A stretch of 64,000 nt of DNA from Icerya purchasi (Eukaryota; Arthropoda; Insecta; Hemiptera; Monophlebidae): positions 35,043,083-35,107,082 of the forward strand of contig CM077115.1 in the NCBI GenBank assembly GCA_039619475.1, read 5' to 3'. Positions 56,920 through 64,000 of the stretch are shown here, in pieces. How positions within the stretch are numbered: the first letter of the stretch is position 1; the number at the start of each line of letters is the position of its first letter. The notes beneath the pieces were generated by a model, which was not told the origin of the DNA, searched no databases, and saw nothing but the letters and a program-made list of their open reading frames with translations. Position numbers and translations under genes: made by a program.

Positions 56920-57290
56920 CCACTAAAAACTCAATTCTCGATAAAAAAAATCAACCTTTTTACCGGTTTTTCGCGTCCAGCGCGAAATTATGTTTCTCAC
57001 CCTAACGTATGAGTTCTCAGAACGCGTCACATTTATATACTAATAAATTTGTATCTAAATTTATTTCGAAAATTTGTACCGATAATACAAGAATATGCGT
57101 TTTAACAAATCTCTTTGTTTTCTATATTTCCAAAAATACATATTGTTTCAAATTGCAGTAATTAATACGTCTATACACTAGAGTTTTGTAGACTTTTTGA
57201 TAGACTAGCAGCATGAAGTAGACACTGGAAGTTAGTACTCGTCATATTCAAGTAATATTATTGAAAGTGTAAATTAAGTACTCACTTTAG
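56920..57290. other. Intergenic stretch, nothing recognised
   Basis: AT-rich sequence between the mariner fragment and the last exon of the candidate coiled-coil gene. On the gene's strand it would include any 3' untranslated region. Confidence 0.45.
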
Positions 57291-57296
57291 TTTAAT

Positions 57297-60200
57297 TATT
57301 TTGCTCGTATCGCTTGGACTGTGATCTTTTTTCAATTGCAACGATTCTAATTCGCTTCTTTTTATTTCGGCAAGTTTGGCTAATTTTAAATAATACGTTT
57401 TTATACTTTCCTGAAAGAAAAAAAGATATACACATACTATGCATTAAAATTAAATTATATTTTAAAATATACCGCAGGGACAGCATGAAATCTAAAATTT
57501 CAGTAAAAACCTATGTAAAATAAACGTTTGCAGAATTCCTTTTTTTTTAAATTTTCGTAATTTCTATTTTATTCGTCCGCTAAACTTTAACGGGACGTGG
57601 TGACAAATCGTCGTGTATATCATAGCCTCTCGTTCTACGTTTTGTGATTATTCCGCAAGAATTGTATAAGTACAGATATATTGATCTATCCATCTGCATG
57701 GCGACCTCATCTCTGCTTCTCTGGCTGCATAAATTTCTTAAAATTATCATCTTTTCTCAAAATTTACTTAGCAGCTGAGTTATACAATGGCCGGTGCAAA
57801 AAATTTTGACCGCACTCTTCGCATCACGCGGAAAAATAAGTCAGCGAAAACTAAATTACATATGCTTATAGCGTGTAATGTTTTATACATTAATTCTTAA
57901 AATTTCAGCTCGATAGCTTCATACGGACGTCTGTTCAGGCGCCACCTGCGCAAAGTTGTATCGAATTCCGCCCCTACGGGATTTCGTGTTCAAAAAGAAA
58001 ACATAATTTTGTTACAATATTGTAATATACATTTCAGACGCCGTTTACATTTTTATCTTCCTCGAAATACCGTTCCTAACAAATTTTGAAGTCCATAGAC
58101 AAAGACAAAAACAAAAATTTTGGAAACAATCGAATTTAGAAGGAAGTAACATTTAAAGGCGATGTCGGTAGATAAATGAACAAAAGTCAAATTCTTTCCC
58201 TATATTTATCATTGTTATCCGTACATATTTTAAAAGATCAATTGATTTATGCGAAGCTTATTTCAAATTTATTTAATTTCATCTATTAATTTAATAGAAT
58301 TAATGAAGTATTTATATAGCTATCAAAAATTGACTTCATTCATAATTTTTTATCTATTTAATAAAAATGATAAAAAAGACACCAAAAAACAAATTAAAGC
58401 TGCTAATATTGTTAGGCAATAAGGATGGAAAAGAATAAAATACTACATAAGGGAACGTATTAGAATCATAAATACATATGTATATAAAAAGACATAATGA
58501 GCTTTAACGTTAATGTTGAGTGTAACCATCAATAAACCTCGATAGTAAACATGTAAATACTTCGAGCTAAATTAATGGCAAGACTTTCTCTCGCGCCAAT
58601 CATTATATACATCGGTAGATCAAGAATCAGAAATTCATACATTTCATTTCGATAAATAAAGGCGAGATATAAAACAAAAAGTGCTTTCGCAAAGACATCC
58701 CAAAATTTAAATATTTACGATAATTTTATTCGTAATTAACATTTAAATTCGAAATATTACTAATGCGTATTTATTTATTATGAGTGTTAATTTATACAGA
58801 ACAATTCTGGAAAAATGTTACTATTTACATCGGAATCATGGCGGAAATATTTGTTTAATCTATGCAATAGTGTTTTTATCTTTATTATGTTTATCGCTTT
58901 TAGATTGTAACAAATTTCATAAGTTGCAAAGAAATGGAACTAGATTTCAGTTACTTTTACTTCCTATAATCCAATTTCGTACAGAGCTTTTTAACCTTTT
59001 TAGAGTACGTTTAAATTAACTTTTTGACGCGAATAAATATTACACTAGTATTTTCTGCCAAACATTATCTTGTCGTTGTTTGTTGTTTTTTTTTTTTTGC
59101 TAATATACCGTAATATTTTATTTTAAGTAACTGCAATTATTTAATAAATGTACACATAAAAATGTATCTACCTTTTGAATTTGGATAGCGAAATTTCTAA
59201 AAACACAGCAGATTGTCGGTAATTCAATCGTACAAAATTAATAATTTTCCTTAAAAATTTAGGTATGTTATCTGCTTGTAATATTATCAAATACAGTTTT
59301 CTTTTTAGTCAATAAATACTGTGTCATCGAATACCCGAAACTATTAAGAGTAAATAAATTTCAACTTTGTATCACTTTTTAATATTGTTTTACTAGCATC
59401 GAGTAATTAATATAAACCCGTGAAAAAGTTTGAATTTTTTTTTTTTTTTAAATTTCTGCAATCGGATTAGTAAATGTGACCAGTTCCATATCAACTCATT
59501 CGATACTTTCACGTTTGGACCGTGAAACAATATAACACCCCTTGTAACGTTTAGTATACTTAAATCAGTCAGCAAATACCTTGGTAAATCGTTTCAACGT
59601 TTTAATGTATGCAGCTTATTATTTATTTAATTCTTTACCAATTTATCACTTTTAATAATTTGCTTAAACATTTATGACCTCGAAAGTTTTTTCGAAATGT
59701 TTAGTTTTTCTTTTGCCTTTAAATTAACTTTTGAAACACAAACAGTATTAATAATCTGTTCATCACATTCCTTTAATGCAAAAAATTTGATTTACTTCTA
59801 CGTGAAATAAATGTAATATCTATTGTTGAAATTTTTCGCTTTTTATCGACAATTTAGTATAAATGGACTTCCTGATAATATTCCTGGAAACGGTTTTATC
59901 GATCTTATACTTACCACTATTACCGTTTCACTTTGTTGCATAGTTTTATGGTAGTGCTTGATGATAACAAGTTAAATATAAATTTCCTTCCTTTCATTAA
60001 TTTTATCAGTGGAACTATCGAAATTCAAAGAGTGAAAATCGAAAACATCAGTTAGCTCTGTTTCACAATATTCAATTTTAACGAAAAAAAGGGATGTTAA
60101 ATTTTTTTTATTTTATTTACTTTCATACCGCAAAGAGATAAAAAGCGGACACAACTATATAAACCGATTTGTTAAAATCCGAAACATTTTAAAAATTATA

Positions 60201-60820
60201 TTTTAGGAAATACAGCCATTACAAATGGAATCTACATTGAAAGTATTGAAAAAAATCATAATCAATGATAAAATATAAAAACCAATAAATATGCAAATAT
60301 TAAATTATTTATAATCAAGGCAACTTCTAAAGTTCTAAATGATGTGATAAAATTTTGAATATAACGGGAAAAATCGGTAAAGAAATTATTTACTTTAATT
60401 ATACATGTAACATATGTATTAAATCACAGATACGTATAACGAATGAAACGAACCAATTTTTCTTCTCTTTGTTTCAATTTAAACATTCCTATTGTACGCT
60501 GTCGTTCAAGTTCAACTTGTTCTTTTATTATTTCATCATTTCGACGCTTAATATCTTCCATTTCTTTAAGATAATCTAAATAAATTTTAAACAAAATGTT
60601 ATTGTAAGTTTATTTAGACATAATTATACATCTCTGAATTTCAGTATGTGAAAAAAAAAAAAAAAAAAAGCCAGTACATACTTTCTATATCTTTGATCGT
60701 ATTTTGGAATATTGTATCTATTTCAGGATGACGCAGCATTTCCGACTCCATATCAGTCAACAAATGGTCTATTACTTTGACAGGATCATCCGCATCAGCA
60801 TGTTTTTCGAATTCATCCAT
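57297..60820 (-). CDS. Candidate four-exon gene for a 138-residue coiled-coil protein
   Basis: Family not recognised. Minus-strand exons: 60682-60820 (ATG at 60820, acidic start MDEFEKHADADDPVKV; donor GTATGT), 60454-60575 (acceptor TTTAG; NYLKEMEDIKRRNDEI, then a KEQVELERQR helix; weak donor GTTCGT), 59915-59956 (HYHKTMQQSETVIV; donor GTAAGT) and 57297-57410 (acceptor TTTCTTTCAG; ESIKTYYLKLAKLAEIKR; stop TAA after SDTSK). All phases join, giving 417 bp with the stop. The product is Glu/Lys-rich and mostly helical with heptad-like spacing from about residue 40 to 125, with no signal peptide or membrane segment, so it is likely a small cytosolic or complex-bound coiled-coil protein. Uncertain points are the 42-bp third exon and the second donor. 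Confidence 0.55.
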
Positions 60821-60899
60821 TTTATTTCTATATGCATAAATGTAAAAAATTGTGTATTTATAAAAAGATTCGCGGAATTAATCTGATCATTTATTTTTG

Positions 60900-63800
60900 C
60901 TTCCTAGTGCTACTTTTAAATTAGCAAGATTTCTTTGATTTACAACAAAGAACGCAAAAGAAGACAAAGACATGTTTAACAGAAATTAGTTGTTTACTCA
61001 AGCATTTAAATGCAAACACTGTTTTCTACATTTTTATTTAGTCATGTAAATATTCATCACGGTATGATAGCTTTAATAGTTAACGTTCACGTACAATATG
61101 TACTTATAATTCGCATACATTTATCAGTACACATTTTACTTAATTTGCACGTTATGTTTAATCATATCGGAAAAGTACTTTAATGTATTTTTTATTGCAG
61201 TATTAAATTAAAATGTGAAAGTAACGTTATTACTATATGTTTAAAGAATTAAACATACACTGCAAATTTTAAATAACAAAATTAAATTAAACAATAAAAA
61301 TTTAATTTACATGCTACGTTCATATAAAAAAGTTCTCTGTCAACTAATAATTATAATGGAAGATGATTATTTTGCAAATTTCCGTCTTAATTTGATTTTC
61401 CTTTTGTAAAAATTTATAAATATTAATAGTAAATTTATCGGAATATAAAACCTTTTTCAATAATTATAATCTTAGGCTGCCAATACACTAGGTATTACAC
61501 TTCGACAGTTACATACCGATAAAATAATTGTATTTTATCACATTCGTAGGTTTAAAAAATGTTTTACTCCGGCAGATTTACTGAGCTAAATTTAAAAATT
61601 ATTTCAACTATTCAGAAACACAACTTTTCTTCTTTGTACGGTTGAATTTATCAACATTATATAGTTGCTTTTTCGTGAGATTAATTATTTAAAACTTAGA
61701 TGATAGAACTTTTGACGTGAAAAAATTTTGATCATTTTTAATAAATGTTTCAGTTTTTAACAAAATACTCAGTGTTTTCGGTATAAATTAATATTTTATG
61801 AAATAGTAACTAAAAATCCGAGTAAATATATGTAATAGTGTTACACCATTTTAAAATTTATCTACTAATAAAATCTCCGAAACCATTGCAGCTAAATTTA
61901 ACACATCTCTCAATATCCTAGACGCTTAACAATATGAAAACAATTTTATTTCTGAAAGATAATTTTTAACCATTTAAATTAGGTAGTAAAATTCAATGAT
62001 AAAACATAAATACTGTACGGTATATCAGTCATAAGGTTAAAAAAAATAAACGGGTTAAATTTGACATAAAAAAAACCGTGAATAAAAATTAATAATCATA
62101 TAATACTTACATCAGTAGATCATACACAAAAATTTTATCAATCGTATCAATAATATTATAAACAACCGTCATTTAGTTAAACAACCGGTTAATTTTAAAT
62201 TCCGCGATCACAGAAAAATGCATACAGACAGTGTTGTTTATTTTATGATACTCCATAAATAAAATATTTTTTTTTTTATTTCTAATTAACATAACAGAAC
62301 AAATGCAGAAGTAATACAGGAACAAAATTTAAACGAATAATTATTAAATTGAACCCCGCTGTAATGAAATAGCTTGTTTGGATTTTATTCATTATACGGC
62401 CATAATTAGCTAAAAGTTATTTATAACCTTCACTCATAACTATTTTATTCTCTAAACTAATTACTAACGACCAAAGAAACGAGAAATTACAACGTAATAA
62501 AGTAAAAAATACAAAAAAAATTACTTTCGTATTTTTTACTTATACAGTTAAGATAGTAATAGTTTCTGGGACCTAGGAATAGCGCTTAATATTTTTTAGC
62601 TGAAGGTAAAAGTTTTCAGTATGTGGACTATGGAGTATGCTAGATCTGAATCGCAATGCTAAAAGGGACCATTTTCAACGCGACCGATCATACCACTTTT
62701 CTTTCCATATCCGCGCCAGTTGATGGCGCCAGCGGATGTTAGTTGTACGCCGATGTCTTAAAACTGTGAACAATTAACATTTAGCCGGTTTTACTGTAAC
62801 TGTGGAAGTTTGAATTTCAGTGTACTAATACATTATACAGTGTATGATGTACTATACTTATATTAAATAATTATATTAATTGCATCCGAAAGCACAACTA
62901 TGAATACTGTATGATATATTCTACTACATTGTATTGTAATCAATATAAAAATAAAGTTTTATGGTTCAACTTTAATTTGAAAAAGTTCGGATATTACACG
63001 ATATTAATCCATCGAGCGAAAGATTATATTTACAAAATAGAGTTATAAAAGCGATTAACAATGAAAATTCAAGAAATTATTTTCTATATGTAGTAACGGT
63101 TTCCAAATTATGATCCGAACATAGGATTTAAATATTAAAAAAGAAGTTCTCGATAAATAAATGCATAGTTTAAACATTACAGTTATTATTTAAATATACC
63201 ATTTTTTTTTAAGAGGCATTTTGTAATAATAATGAACAAAAATAATGGTAATAAATGAAATAAAGTTTAGAAGAAATCTTCTCAGAAACCATAATTATAT
63301 TCTTGAACGTAAAAAAAATTTTGTCTTATTTGTACACTTATTTTGTATAGTACATCAAAAAGTGCAATATGAACTGACACATAGGATTTTTGAAGTAATT
63401 AAGATGCTTTAAAAAAAATTTTATGGTAAACGATCTTTACATAATTTTTACAATTACATTCAGTTAAAAGTTTCCCATTTAACCATTATCATTAAATACA
63501 TATTCAAATATGCAAATATAAGAACAGAATGATGCAAACGTAAGTTGATGTACAATTATAATAAGGAAGACATATTTTTTTATACAAGTAAATAAAAACT
63601 CACAAAGCATTGACGATTTTAATAAAATGTTATGAATCTCTGCGGAAATTGTTCATGTAAATAAATTTTTTAAAATCGTTTTCTTCCGAAAATAATTATT
63701 AAATTTATGTTCACTTCACTTGAAATTATAGCTTTGCTTTTCCCTCCACTTCACATCTTTTTTTTAAACCTTCGCTATTTTCACATAATTATAATAAACT

Positions 63801-64000
63801 AGTTTTATTTTTACAATTTTTATTCTGCACGTATTTATTTTAAATGATTTCGAGTTAAAGTTAGTAGTAACTGCATACAAACTATTTCACATCGTATAAA
63901 AATAAAACAACTACGAACACTGTCTGTATAATTTATTATAAAATTAACAACATTTTTCTATTATAAAATATGTAATATTTGTTTAACTATTTTAAAAGAA
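60900..64000. other. AT-rich region upstream of the coiled-coil gene
   Basis: No exon or transposon recognised. A short GC-richer patch at about 62655-62760 contains ATGGCGCCAGCGGA and related words and stands out from the AT-rich flanks. It could be a promoter or untranslated exon. Otherwise only homopolymers and short AT repeats. Confidence 0.45.

Noticed and set aside
57580..57760. Minus-strand open stretch ending RGYDIHDDLSPRPVKV
   Set aside because: It lies inside the last intron of the candidate coiled-coil gene, and its acceptor phases do not join exon 3. Probably chance, though an alternative exon cannot be excluded.
58780..59019. 79-codon plus-strand frame with a hydrophobic segment
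   Set aside because: Hydrophobicity is expected from T-rich DNA. There is no motif, and it sits antisense in an intron of the candidate gene.
1..64000. CRISPR arrays, operons, phage or bacterial genes
   Set aside because: There are no regularly spaced repeats with unique spacers and no compact gene clusters. Introns, SINE/LINE/hAT content and CFAP20 show a eukaryotic nuclear genome.

Overview
This window is eukaryotic, most likely an insect nuclear genome. It is strongly AT-rich and has spliced genes with GT..AG introns. It is crowded with hAT, mariner, pogo/Tigger, Mutator-like, LINE, SINE and Gypsy-type relics of kinds common in arthropods. There are no operons, Shine-Dalgarno sites, CRISPR arrays or phage genes. 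A hemipteran-like source is a guess from the transposon mix only.

Layout. 1-5 kb: a nest of hAT elements, an outer one (1011-3975) holding two others (1296-2982 and 3356-3760), followed by a short hAT MITE (4445-4741). 5.2-5.7 kb: a candidate small two-exon gene of unknown function. 5.8-7.5 kb: a decayed LINE. 8.3-10.4 kb: a second copy of the MITE and a decayed hAT transposase. 11.6-12.9 kb: a complete mariner element with an open 390-codon transposase. 13.0-14.5 kb: a satellite-like tandem array. 14.5-17.8 kb: two LINE fragments, one split by a Mutator-like element. 18.7-20.0 kb: a LINE 3' end. 20.5-22.7 kb: a LINE 5' end abutting a hairpin with arms of about 350 bp. 23.5-25.5 kb: a pogo/Tigger transposase split by a LINE. 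28.6-31.1 kb: the clearest host gene, CFAP20 (Bug22), with two exons and an imperfect RFX X-box upstream. 32-42 kb: Jockey/I-type LINEs, a tRNA-derived SINE and further hAT-like elements. 43.2-44.1 kb: Gypsy-type pol remnants. 46.2-51.8 kb: a LINE with both ORFs open on the minus strand. 52-57 kb: mostly AT-rich sequence with microsatellites, unidentified ORF fragments and a mariner 5' end. 57.3-60.8 kb: a candidate four-exon gene for a 138-residue coiled-coil protein. The last 3 kb shows no gene.

Functionally there is one confidently identified cellular gene (cilium/sperm axoneme) and two plausible small unknown genes. The rest is transposon-derived. Many catalytic residues in the relics are visibly lost. 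The mariner and the 46-52 kb LINE are the only elements with long open frames. No novel defence or metabolic system was found. The most informative structures are nested insertions whose target-site duplications can still be read, the long foldback, and the candidate X-box at CFAP20. All calls were made by eye, without database searches.
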